A program made the position numbers and the translations under genes. Shown in pieces: positions 47,985-58,428 of a stretch of DNA of 64,000 bases. The notes under the pieces are model-generated. The model did not search any database, had not been told where the DNA came from, and saw only the letters and a program-made list of their open reading frames with translations. Source of the DNA: Larix kaempferi (lineage: Eukaryota; Streptophyta; Pinopsida; Pinales; Pinaceae); NCBI GenBank assembly GCA_027924585.1, contig BSBM01000151.1, positions 9,085,501-9,149,500 of the forward strand, given 5' to 3'. How positions within the stretch are numbered: position 1 is the stretch's first letter; each line of letters begins with the position of its first letter.

Positions 47985-48041
47985 CTGAGATCAAGCACAA
48001 GATGTCTTGTTGGAGTTGTAGCTGATCTTCTTTTGCGTCAG
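47985..48041 (+). CDS. PIN-LIKES-type carrier, fourth readable exon
   Basis: A 57-nt exon, LRSSTRCLVGVVADLLLRQ, between an ATAG acceptor and the donor GTTTGT. It carries the polar loop and start of the last helix. Phase 0 on both sides. Confidence 0.58.
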
Positions 48042-48149
48042 GTTTGTATTTTTATTTTCAACTCTGCTTCTTTTTTTTCTTTTGGCTTTCTAGATTTATT
48101 CATTACTTTGGAACTATTCTATTTTGACATTAACAATGAATGCATGCAG

Positions 48150-48218
48150 TATGCTCTTTCACTTGTATCGCTACCTTTATGGGTAACCGCTTACGCTGCA
48201 GTGATACCTCGGATGTAA
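48150..48218 (+). CDS. PIN-LIKES-type carrier, terminal exon
   Basis: Starts after GCATGCAG and encodes YALSLVSLPLWVTAYAAVIP and two more residues, ending at TAA 48216-48218. This is the final hydrophobic helix typical of the C-terminus in this family. Joined exon by exon, the five readable exons give 156 uninterrupted residues, so nothing seen marks the gene as dead. Upstream exons are outside the window. Confidence 0.58.
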   Translation, partial: YALSLVSLPLWVTAYAAVIPRM

Positions 48219-48894
48219 TTTATTGGATTAATTTTTAATTTTATGTCTTTTAATTAGTAAGAAGTTACTGAGATATAGTATTTGTATGAGTTCCCACCTT
48301 CCCCCCCCAAAAAAGAAGAAAAAGTGGCTGTACATCTGTGGATGTAATTTGGCAAGTGTTGGGCACAATTTAGGAATCTTTTCCACCTTTACTTGGAAAA
48401 AGGATACTTATCTTGTTACGGATGTTGGATTTGAGATGCTTCACATCAGATGTATATTAAGGCCTAGCTATAGCAGTTTTTTTATGTTTCCCTATCCTTT
48501 TTCGAAGTCAGTGATGCTTTTTAAGTTTAAATAAAGAGTGTTTTGATGAACATTTTTTTTATAGCTAACCGTTACTGATGATTTGAGCAATCAATGTTTC
48601 ATCAACAACCTTTCTATTGAAGCAATGTGTTGTGCTTCCTTGATTTGTATTGGACGAGAGTTTCTGGTGCTTGTATTTTCTCTTATATCTGTTCAAGTAT
48701 TCAATATAAAGCATGTTCAAGGAACAAGAAAAATATCTTGATACTAAATGCCAAATGTGATCCTGTGTCATAAATTCAGTAAGGGAGAGTTCGCTTTTCC
48801 TAATAACTGATAGAAGTTTGAGTGATCTTGAACATCTAGAGCTGCTGATAATGCTTCATTGATATTACTATCACATGAGGAGCAACTGTTTAAA

Positions 48895-49030
48895 TTGATT
48901 TTAGTGGTTGAGATGGGGTGTCCCCACGCTAATGAGCCAGGTTCAAATTTCAAACCCTGGTGGGCATAGAGCGCTGAATGATAAGTTAACCAAATTTGAT
49001 TGGTTACATATGTAGTCTAAATTTATTCTT
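48895..49030 (+). mobile_element. SINE-like sequence with tRNA-type boxes
   Basis: TAGTGGTTGAGATGG (about 48902-48916) resembles a Pol III A box, and GGTTCAAATTTCAA (about 48939) a B box, at roughly the spacing of tRNA-derived SINE heads. A short body follows. No poly-A or T tail and no flanking duplication was firmly seen. Confidence 0.35.
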
Positions 49031-49072
49031 TTCGGCACAAATCATATGAATTCAGACCTGCCAAGTACTATA

Positions 49073-49266
49073 GTTGTTATATCCAACCATTTGGTTATGA
49101 AAATGCTCTGGCTGATTAGACACTTATTGGCTGGTGGGACTCAGACTAAGAATCAGAATATACTTGTAGTTGTTATATCCTTCCATTTGTTTATGAAAAT
49201 GCTCTGGTTGATTAGACACTTATTGGCAGGTGGGACACAGGCTAAGTCTCATAATATAATGGTAGT
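49073..49266. repeat. Two-copy tandem repeat, ~96 bp
   Basis: Both copies share 'ttatgaaaatgctctgg', 'gattagacacttattggc' and 'ggtggga'. Unit length is about 96-98 bp. Confidence 0.8.
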
Positions 49267-50103
49267 TGTGGTAAAAAATGGATTTGGAAACTTAAAATGA
49301 ATGATTTTCAGTGTTCGTCTAAAGAACCACATAACTGCATCTGATAGGGTGTTGAGCTTAACAACCACCTTTATGCATGCTCATGGCCATAATGACCACA
49401 GTTATTTCAACATTTCCCAATATCTGGATCCTTTAGGTTATTTTTTGTAAATGTTATATAAACTAGTATTTGTTATTAAGTTATATATAATCACAAGTAG
49501 CAAAGTAAGCACAGAGATCACATGAACTAAAATTGAGGAATGGAGAATAACTGTTTCTTGAAGTGATTAGTAATCTGTTGAACCAGTTCATGGACAGCAT
49601 TATAGTGGGACAGATTGTGGATGAAGATGCATTGGTTATATGTGGCATAAGAGTGCACGTTGCATTGCATCTTGATTCTATTGCGGGTGACTCACCTGAG
49701 CATCATTACATGATTAGTGACGTACTTGAATTCTTTAGCCTGATAATTACATTGTTTTCGGCTAGATCAATAAAGTATTATGTAAGCCTATTTCTGAGTA
49801 CAAAGACCAGCAAAGTCATTCAGAGGATTTAGGTAGATTCTTGAGCTTGAAGGTCTAGGGATACAATATGATTCAGAATGGTTAAACCATTATGATATCT
49901 AAATCACTAAAGTATATGAAATGGATTTTTTATCTTTGTTTACTGATAACCACAACTTGTTAGGAAATCGTAAAGACTTTAAATTCAAGGGAATGTTTCA
50001 ATACCCCGACTATAAGTTGTAAAATAAGAAGAAAGGAACATTTTATTATAGGGTATTTATTGGTTGGAGACAATATGGAAATGGATACCCAAGAACAAGA
50101 TGT

Positions 50104-50111
50104 TTGACAAC
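50104..50111. repeat. Left 8-bp target duplication TTGACAAC
   Basis: Identical to 58421-58428, directly outside the hAT ends. Confidence 0.9.
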
Positions 50112-50154
50112 CAGGGAAAACTTTAAGGATCTAATATTTATCCTAGAGTATAGA

Positions 50155-50315
50155 AAGGGAGGCGAATATTGTATTGAGTATCAATTTTAAGGTAGGCGAA
50201 TCTTTCAATTTTTTAAAGGAAACGTATAGCAACTTTGCGAATAATCCCTTATTGAAAAAAGTAATTAGGCGAAATTTTCTAATTAAACAATTTACAATGA
50301 ACGAATATTCATGGT
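50155..50315. repeat. Left subterminal GGCGAA motif cluster of hAT
   Basis: GGCGAATATT at 50161, GGCGAATC at about 50195, TGCGAATA at about 50236, GGCGAAAT at about 50268 and ACGAATATT at about 50301. The right end has the same motif in both orientations. Confidence 0.7.
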
Positions 50316-50788
50316 ATGTGTTTTTGTGTTTGGCAAAAATGTGAGTGTTTTTCATTGTTTTCTTACACTATCATTCCTCTTGGAAATTATTTATTGTACC
50401 AAAAGATGCTAATTCATTTTAATTCCACCCATGGGATATTTAATATACATTATGCAATTCAAACAAATAGTGTTTAAGTAAATATTTGTTAGTTTTTAGT
50501 CACAATGGAATTTACACTTTAAAAAAATCATTCAAAATAACCAAAAGAGACGTCCCATGAAAAAAGACACAAAAGTTACCATGGGAAAAACTCTCCCCAC
50601 CAAAAAATAACTAAATCCAGAGCCAATTAAAAGTGATCTCCTATTTACATTTACAATTTTTTCTTCACAATAGAGCATATAACTTACAACTTACAATGAA
50701 AGATTAACTTATTTCATCTAATGTTCCTCCATTTATACACTAAATACTTCTTATAATTTGTTCAAGTATACACATTCATCACTCATAA

Positions 50789-53378
50789 CTAAAAATTCCA
50801 TGTATTTGTTTCATCTTCCAAATCGCTAAGATGGTCGAAAGATAAACCCTTAGATTTATCAAAACTATCTTCATCATCCAATTCATTTTCTGAATCAAAA
50901 TCTTTCAAAGAGTCAGTCATATTGCTCCCCCCTCTCCTGCTGCATTCAGATGTCCAAAGTGCCATTGCTCTCTCATAAGGAAAGTTGTTGACATCATAAT
51001 TTGATACATACAAACGAACACAAGAGATGAGGTTATTGTCCAATCTATTCCTCAACTTGGACTTTAAAAATTAAACCAAGCTGAAAATCCTTTCATCCTC
51101 TATAGAGCCCAAAATCATAGTTTGGCACAAGTCAACCAATTTGAAATATTCAGATCAAGGTATCACTCTTGTCTAACTTTTCCCATAATATTGTGATAGA
51201 CCCATTTGACAAAGGGTCTTCTAGTTTTCCAAATTGCTCCATCATAGTGTTTACAAAACACTTTGCTTGTGAACGTAATTTATCAGCATCTAAGATTCCA
51301 TTAATATGATGTTCTTCAATGACATGTGTATGACAATAATAATCAATCAATATCCGAATATTCTTTTTAAATTCGGAAAAAATTACTTCTTTGTCCAATG
51401 TATGATTCCAAAATTGTGGATAAACAATGCTCATTGCCTCTAGTAACTCATCTCTTGGAAACCTTTCTCTAATTTATGTAGTTAATGCCCTTGCAACACT
51501 TGTAAGATTTGACTTTATTGCTTGAATGACAACTTGAAATTCATCTCTAGTTACTCTCTTCTCCTTTATAATACGCCCATGTTTTTGAAGAATATGAAGA
51601 GGAACCAAATTGTCACGTACTGAAATGCATACACAATTATTTTCATCAAGCTTCAAAAAGTTTTGAGGATTTTGAAGATCAATGAGCTCTTTCCATTTTG
51701 TAAAATCGATGCTATCAAAGGCTTATGTTGGTGTTATATATAAATTATCTAAAAGTAGACATGCCATTTTTCTTGCCTTTGTATACTCTTCTAAATATAA
51801 TGTTCTTGTTTGCACAATCTTAATCAACATATACATCTGATGAAACAAGGGAAGGATTCCACATAATGTCAATAGTGTTTCCACATCAGTTAATTGATGC
51901 AAAAGAACTTGGGCTTTATGGACACTAAAACAATGTTCAACCATAAATCCAACCAAAGAAATATATTCATCATAGACACGCTTTACAGGTTCATAGAGTG
52001 AGATCCATCGTGTTTCAACATTTTTTAAAATCTTCTTCCCACTGGTCAAACCAGCTGCAAAATTTTTGAATTCGATAACCCTCTTTGAACTTCTACAAAA
52101 GAATCCATGCAAATCATCCACAGGCATATCTACTTTGTTAACCAATCTTTCCTTGCTAAGAATTTTGAATGCCAAATTTGTTCGATGTGCCATGCAATGT
52201 ATACCAATCATATAAGGTGCAATGCTTGTTTGTAATCGAACACAAAGGCCATTATGGTTTCCTTGCATTACAGATGCACTATCTGCTCCAAAACAAACCA
52301 ATTTTCTAGCAATGTCGAGTCCATCCAACCCACTAATCTCACATAGAGTATTCATCACAATATTATATAAATTTTCTGCAGTAGCACTCTCCTTCATTTT
52401 ACACAAAGATAAAAAGTACACATTTCTCACATGATTTTGTACTGTATAAACATTCATACAAATCCATGAACTGGTGTCTACTGCAGTTACTTCATCTAAT
52501 GATAGGGAAAAAAAATCAGCATTCTTTATGGTTTCTCCCAGGTACTACCTTATTACTTCAACCATATGTTTTAAAAACACCCATCCACTATTAATAGACC
52601 AATGTGATGAAGGAAACTTGGGGATTGAAAGGAAGTTTAACAAATCCTTATAATGGACATAATCTTTCATTGGCCTTCCAAGTTTTAAAATATGGAAAAT
52701 GGTACCCATTTGGACTATTTTAGATTGCATTTCTGTTGATACCTTTTCCTTGAATAAGCTATGAAGTGATCCCTTCATTTGCTTATTACGATCATTTCTA
52801 ATGTTTTTTTCATACATTTCAGCATTCTCAACATGCTTGCATTCTTTTGCAGTCTTCCACCTTGACTTGTTTTCCACTTTTCCATCAACTTCTTCCTTGT
52901 AATAAATTTTTCCACAATGCTTCTCAATGGTATCCTTTTTCAACTGCATTTTAACATCTCTACCATATCTCCAACTACAAATCGTACATTTCACTTCAAT
53001 CACATCACCATTTTCACAAATCACGGGCTCCATGAATGGAAATGTCGAAGTCCACTCTAACTGAAATGACCTTCCAAAATCCCAATTTCCTCTCTTACGT
53101 TTATTAGGTCATCTCATTTCTTCATATTCTTTAGTTAAATCAACTAATCCTTCAACATCACTAGTCAAATTTACTTCATTTTCAATGCAGTTCTCTTGTA
53201 CATATGTAGTTGACATATCAACCACTTTATGACTAGAAGCATCAGAAAGATCAACTCGGGTAGCTTCCTCTTCAATTTCATTTCTCTCTCTAGATGAATC
53301 CTGTTTTTGCACTTTGTGAAAATATGAAAATAAGTTTTTTTTTAAAGTTGTTGTCTTTCTTTTCTCTCTGTTTTCCAT
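50789..53378 (-). pseudogene. hAT transposase (ZNF862/DUF4371-like), decayed
   Basis: One long minus-strand frame broken by in-frame stops at about 53109, 52545, 51723, 51474 and 51150, plus a frameshift before 51055. In order it holds: an N-terminal low-complexity part; a zinc-finger-like segment (VKCTICSWRYG ... KKDTIEKHCGK) with RPMKDYVHYKDLL; and the RNase H-like transposase core. The core has SLSLDEVTAVD (probable first Asp), FGADSASVMQG (second Asp), GIHCMAHRTNLAF (the hAT CxxH block) and ETRWISLYEPV. The C-terminal dimerisation-like block reads RNRLDNNLISCVRLYV and NNFPYERAMALW. A functional protein would excise and reinsert the element. The number of stops shows this copy is dead. Confidence 0.87.
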
Positions 53379-55004
53379 TGAAAGTATTCCCTGTGTTAAA
53401 TATAAAATACTATTAGAGTAATATCACAAGTAAAAAAAAACATTTAATTCCTACACATGTTAGAAAAACGTTATGAATGTATTCACTAAAAAGTTTCATG
53501 TCACTACAATCAAACAAAAAAATCTAGAAAAATCAATAAAAACACTCGAAAGAAGGTGTTTTAGTTAATACTTGGAAGTATGAATGTATTTACATTTACA
53601 ATTTTTTCTTCACTCTAGTTTAATTTATGTTAATATGCTAGTAATTTTGCTATGTCTAGCTCTAACAAAATTGTATGTTTATAAGCTAGTTTTAAGGCTA
53701 AACCATCATATTGGAACAGATATAAAACTCCTTACTTGGATTCTTAAAACACAAGTAGAGTCATTTTCTTAAATGTTTAAACACAACTAGACTTGGTTTC
53801 CCAAGTGATAGCTTACACTAGGAGATGAATGCATATTTCTCTTTGTAATACATTTTATAGAATAGTTCTACTGGCTTAAAAAAAATTGAGAATAAACAAT
53901 AAAAATATTAAAACCCATTTATATAATTATGTGAGTTATAAACATCAACTCACTATAATAAAATGAAAAATATCATTTGTATTATGGAAAGATGAAACCT
54001 ATAAAAATATTAAATAAAACTATTATAAAAGTAAGTTGAATCATAAAACTCTACTACCCATTGATCCTAATGTATAATTAATATTAACTTACTATAATAT
54101 AAATAAAAAACCATGGAGATAATACTTATAAAAGCATCTTACTACTTATGTTGTGAGGATACAACTTATTAAAAATTAAAAAAAAAACACTATAATTTAA
54201 GTGAAAGCATATTTGTCTCTTATCTCTTATTTGTTACTATTATTGCTTGGAGATAGAAATGCTTACATTCTAACTTCTATGTTGTTATATTCTTCACAGA
54301 AAAGCAACATGAATCTGGCTTGTCAAATAGATCAACCTACTCTACAATTTGGAAGCTCATTGTAAAGAGTCTCATAGAATTTAGGGTTGAACGCTAAACT
54401 CTACATGGGATTACGGTAGATCATGTTTTACCAGTCTCGTTGCAGTTATAGCTTCTCTTGAAAACAACAACTCATCCACAAAGACCAAGTAAAAGAGGAG
54501 GACGAGTTTAGCCAGTGCACTATTTTCTCCAGAATCCAAAGGAGAACTTTTATATAGTAATAATTGATGCTTATAAAAACTTTTTTTTTATACCATCCGC
54601 CTAAAAAACCTGCATGTAGGGACGCCTGTCACTTCGGGCCAGTCGCCTTACATCTCGAGCAAGGATCTACTGCGTTAATGCTAAAAACTCCTGCTATAAT
54701 AAAGACTGGGCTCTGCAGTTATGACTAACTGCCATAGCCTTAAAAACAATACTTTTTGCATGCTATAATAAAGAATGGGCTCTGCAGTTAGGACGAACAG
54801 AGTGCATGATTATATTTAGAATTCACTTAACACATCAAATATTATATTCCAGTGTTGGGAGACATCTCTTTGTATTTATTAATGAATTTTACTATATGTT
54901 ATATTTTAATATGGAGGTTATAAAAGTCCAAGGAGAGGTTATGGGATTCCAGGATCAATAACAAACCAAGTTTTTAATTCAATATGTTATATTTTAATAT
55001 GCAG
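53379..55004. other. hAT internal non-coding sequence
   Basis: AT-rich, no gene recognised. A two-copy repeat (CTATAATAAAGA then TGGGCTCTGCAGTTA) lies near 54693 and 54761. A first, extra copy of the proline-transporter-like exon lies at about 54893-54982. Confidence 0.4.
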
Positions 55005-55073
55005 GTTATAAAAGTCCAAGGAGAGATTATGGGATTCCAGGATCAATAACAAACCAAGTTTTTAATTCAATTG
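54893..55073 (+). repeat. Tandemly duplicated exon block
   Basis: Two adjacent ~90-bp copies contain 'atatgttatattttaatatg', then GGTTATAAAAGTCCAAGGAG and the 'gggattccaggatcaataac' segment. They differ at a few bases (for example TGGAGG/TGCAGG; only the second has the AG acceptor). Confidence 0.85.
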
Positions 55074-55853
55074 GTAATCTAACATCTTTTCTTTGCCTGT
55101 AATACAAGCATGCTTCCAAAAATACAGGTATTTTTTTTCATATTTGTAAAGTACCTCATTACTCTTATATTTAGGTTGCAGAGAACTTGGCTACTCTCCA
55201 TACAATTAACTCTCATATTGATTTTGATATTGACAGGCTACAATAATACGTCCCCATGTAAAGAACATTCAGAAAGCCCTCTTCTTACAATTCACTGTCG
55301 GTGTTGTGCCATACTTTACTCTCACCTTTGTGGGATACTAGGCATATGGTTCATCAACCTCATCCTATCTTCTTAACAATGTGCATGGCCCCAAGTGGGT
55401 TAAAACTTTGGCAAATGTTGTTGCTTTTCTTCAGACTGTGATAACACTACATGTACTCATCTAACCCTAAACCTAATTAACTTTAAATTGAAAAAAAATG
55501 ATCAGAACGCATTTTAACAGACTTAATGGTTACTTTGGTTGTAGATATTTGCAAGCCCTGTGTATGAATGCTTGGATACGAAGTTTGGAAGGAAACACAA
55601 GAGTATATATTCAGTACGTAATTCAGCAGTGAGGTTTGTGGGTAGAGGGACTTACCTGGGACTTTCCATATTTGTGGCAGCATTGCTTCTTTTTTTGGAA
55701 GGGTTTATGAATTTGACAGGTGCAGTGAGCTTGATTCCATTGACATTTGTGTTGGAAAATCATATGTACATTAAGGTGCAAGGATCAGATTTGACAGCAT
55801 TACAAAGGTCATGGCATTGGGCAAATATATTAATTAAAAAACACCAAATGTAA
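55005..55853 (+). pseudogene. Captured proline-transporter-like (AAAP) gene fragment
   Basis: Three exon-like blocks give the C-terminal half of a plant amino-acid/proline permease (ProT-like). Block 1 (55005-55073) reads RRDYGIPGSITNQVFNSI, with a donor GT at 55074. Block 2 (55182-55452) reads ENLATL, then [20 protein letters not shown], then FVGY-stop-AYGSS and [18 protein letters not shown], with a GT donor at 55453. Block 3 (55545-55853) reads IFASPVYECLDTKFG, RFVGRGTYLGLSIFVAALL, GFMNLTGAVS, LTFVLENHMY and LQRSWHWANI. Exon joins are in phase (VITLH-IFASP). It is dead: a two-base shift lies near 55231 and a TAG (55339-55341) replaces the conserved Trp of GYWAYG. Introns are kept, so it was captured as DNA. 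Intact members import proline or related solutes across the plasma membrane. Confidence 0.85.
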
Positions 55854-58080
55854 AAAACTATTCACTTAGCATGTGATTAATATAGTTACTCCATCATTTA
55901 AAGTTAATAGGAAACGAAAACCTATACGCGAATGTGGCTGATCAACAGGTCATGGTTAATTTTTTCCCTTCCTTTGGATTTAAACAGGCCTATAGGTTAA
56001 TTTTTTCCCTTCCTTTGGATTTAAACAGGCCTGGTATATTTGTTGATTTGGTTGCTATTGACTGTGAGCTGCTGGGGAAGGAACAAGTACCATAGCCACT
56101 CTATATACTAAACTTGAGAGACTATACATAGTGGTTCCACTGCTATGATTTTTTTAAACATATTTAGGTTTTCAACCCAATTACTTATGAAAAAAAATAC
56201 AATCATTAAGGGCCTTATGGGACATACAAAAGCAAAATCAAGATTCAGAGTGGCAGAAAAGAACATACAGTTTACACAAGAAGTTTATTGAAAAGCATCA
56301 CAAGCTCTTATGGGAATAATATAGAAGTTCAGAAAGTTGTATATCATAATACTTTTCCAAATACAATTACAATGGAAATAAATGAGACGAGTCGTTACCT
56401 GAAGCAACGCAAAAGGGTGTGAACAAATTTGCAATGATCTCGAAAGGAGAACCTGTTAACGGAATGATCCATAAACTGTTAATGAAGATTCCCATGGAAA
56501 TCCAGTCAATCAATTAATTAAGGCGACATCTTGAAATAACATGCTGGTTAAACGCATACAATATCGTTTTAAAGTTAATTTAGGAAACAAAAACACACAC
56601 GCATACATTGTCGATTTAAACTGAATAAACGCGAAACTGAAGAAATTTCACATGCAGAAAAAATTATGGTTAACCCAAATCATGTGTTCACTGATCTTTG
56701 ATGATGATATAATTAAATTATTGTCACATTCATCAATCCCTATTGCATACACTTAGTTAGCCTTTTAACCTAAAAGAGAAATACTTAGTTATTCTATTTT
56801 TTTTTCACACGATCCAATGGAGACAAAGAAAAATGCATAGAGAACGTGTAGGCTCTCTGTGCACTGTATCCGCCAGAAGAAGATATTAAGTTTATTCTTC
56901 TGATAGCTAGCTTCCGCTCCACTCTGTACTGTTCAGAGTTTTGTCCAACATTGCAATGTTTTAATAGTAAAACCTAGTAATACTCAGGATCGTCGTAATT
57001 GTTTTGTGGCAGCGAAAGGACCAACGTCTTGACCACTTGACAATCTCATATCTTTTTTATGATCGGCCATGACACATCTCTGCTCATTGTATTAACTAAG
57101 AAATTGTTTTCTAATAATAGTACCAGCCTAATGTCAAAGCTTAAATTAAACACTACCAGTCTAAATTAAAGATTTCAAAGAAAGCACTGAGAATCGCATG
57201 AGACTCACCGCAGTTTGCATGCTTCAACGGTCTCTACGCATGCATTGGATGCAGTATCCAAAGGCAACCTCAATCTTCTCAACGCAGGTCACAATTTCAA
57301 AATCTAAGATCTCCAACGCAGCAGAGAAAACGTGGAGATGGATAGTAGCAGAGATTTTACAGTTATCAGAATCGCTGAGACAAGCATGATAGATAAATAG
57401 CAACTCTTAATACAATTAACAATGTTGAGGTCTCATCCCATAAAATGGCAGCTCCACGATTTTCAACATGAAAACCTCCTCAATATGGAGTCTATGTAGC
57501 TTATGAGTCTTGACAAACTTCACTCAAAGCTCGCATCCTTGGTAAGGGCGTAGCTTCAACCTTCAACCCATATTTTATGTGGAGAAATGTCACAACACTA
57601 ATGAGGAGGGCGTTACACATCAGGCATTGTAGAATACAGGTTAGTGGAGAATTGATTATGGTAGAACGGATCACTGAGAGACCTCAACAGGAAGGACTGA
57701 GCAATCAGACTATCGAGTAGAGGACAGAGGTGCACGTAACGCTTGAGCAGTCTTAGCATTAAAATATTTCAAAGATGATAGTATAGTGGCAGGTCGACAG
57801 AGTTGGTAGCATCCACATAAAGGGAAGACTGTAGGGATGAAAAGCAGGAGAATAATCTTTCAGGGAGACAGAATTCTGAGCGCATAGGGCCAGAATGAAC
57901 AGGACTGAACCTGGTGGCTCTCATACCAAATGGTAAATAAATAGGAACAACTAAATATCTAATTCACATAAACCTTTCTTATTTAAATTTACTATTTTTT
58001 AAAGCTACATAAACAATTCAGATTCAAGATTAGACTGTAAAAACATTAAAACCACGTACCTTAACTCACTGTAAAAATAT
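55854..58080. other. hAT internal sequence, no gene recognised
   Basis: Contains a ~42-bp direct repeat (GGTTAATTTTTTCCCTTCC at about 55946 and 55990) and otherwise nothing assignable. The open frame at 57198-57389 shows no family motif. Confidence 0.35.
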
Positions 58081-58157
58081 TTAGCAAGAATATAGAACCC
58101 TTGTCCTTGGTGATGGCAAAACTTTATTATTCCAGATTTTTTTTAACCCCCAAAAAA

Positions 58158-58400
58158 TAGGTGAATATGACTCCAAATTTTTCTTGCGCTCTCTTAAATA
58201 AGCGAATATGACTCCAAATTTTTCTTGCGCTCTCTAAAATAAGCGAATATGATTGTCCTATGCCATATATGGTTTGGCTATTTATACCTAAAAATATTAT
58301 TAGGGTTTTGAAATAAGGCGAAATATAATATAATTGAATATTATAAAATATTCGCCGACTCTAAAAAATTATCCTAGAATTTCGCCTTTTGGCTATAATT
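58158..58400. repeat. Right subterminal motif cluster of hAT
   Basis: Two 46-bp tandem units (GAATATGACTCCAAATTTTT) from about 58162 are followed by AGCGAATATGA, AAGGCGAAATA and, in reverse, ATTCGCCGAC, TTTCGCCTT and ATTCGCCCA. They mirror the left cluster. Confidence 0.7.
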
Positions 58401-58420
58401 CGCCCATAAAAATTACCCTG

Positions 58421-58428
58421 TTGACAAC
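58421..58428. repeat. Right 8-bp target duplication TTGACAAC
   Basis: Matches 50104-50111. Confidence 0.9.

Larger units (their letters stand above)
48219..50103. other. 3' flank and intergenic sequence
   Basis: The first few hundred bases probably include the 3' UTR of the carrier gene. No convincing gene follows. A SINE-like head and a short tandem repeat are listed separately; the open frame at 49563-49832 has no recognisable domain. Confidence 0.35.
50112..58420 (-). mobile_element. hAT transposon, 8,309 bp, carrying a host-gene fragment
   Basis: The ends are CAGGGAAAACTTTAAGG on the left and, read inward from the right, CAGGGTAATTTTTATGG. These are imperfect terminal inverted repeats with the CAGGG start common in hAT elements. 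Both ends are flanked by the 8-bp duplication TTGACAAC, the length typical for hAT. Subterminal regions at both ends are rich in GGCGAA-type motifs, probable transposase binding repeats. Inside lie a degenerate hAT transposase (minus) and a broken proline-transporter-like fragment (plus). With a dead transposase it could only have moved with help, or moved before decay. Confidence 0.9.

Noticed and set aside
49563-49832. 89-codon open frame
   Set aside because: No recognisable motif, and surrounding sequence looks intergenic; open by chance is likely.
57885-57950. Minus-strand TGGTATGAGAGCC near 57930 as a retroelement PBS
   Set aside because: It differs from TGGTATCAGAGC, no LTR start adjoins it, and no gag follows.
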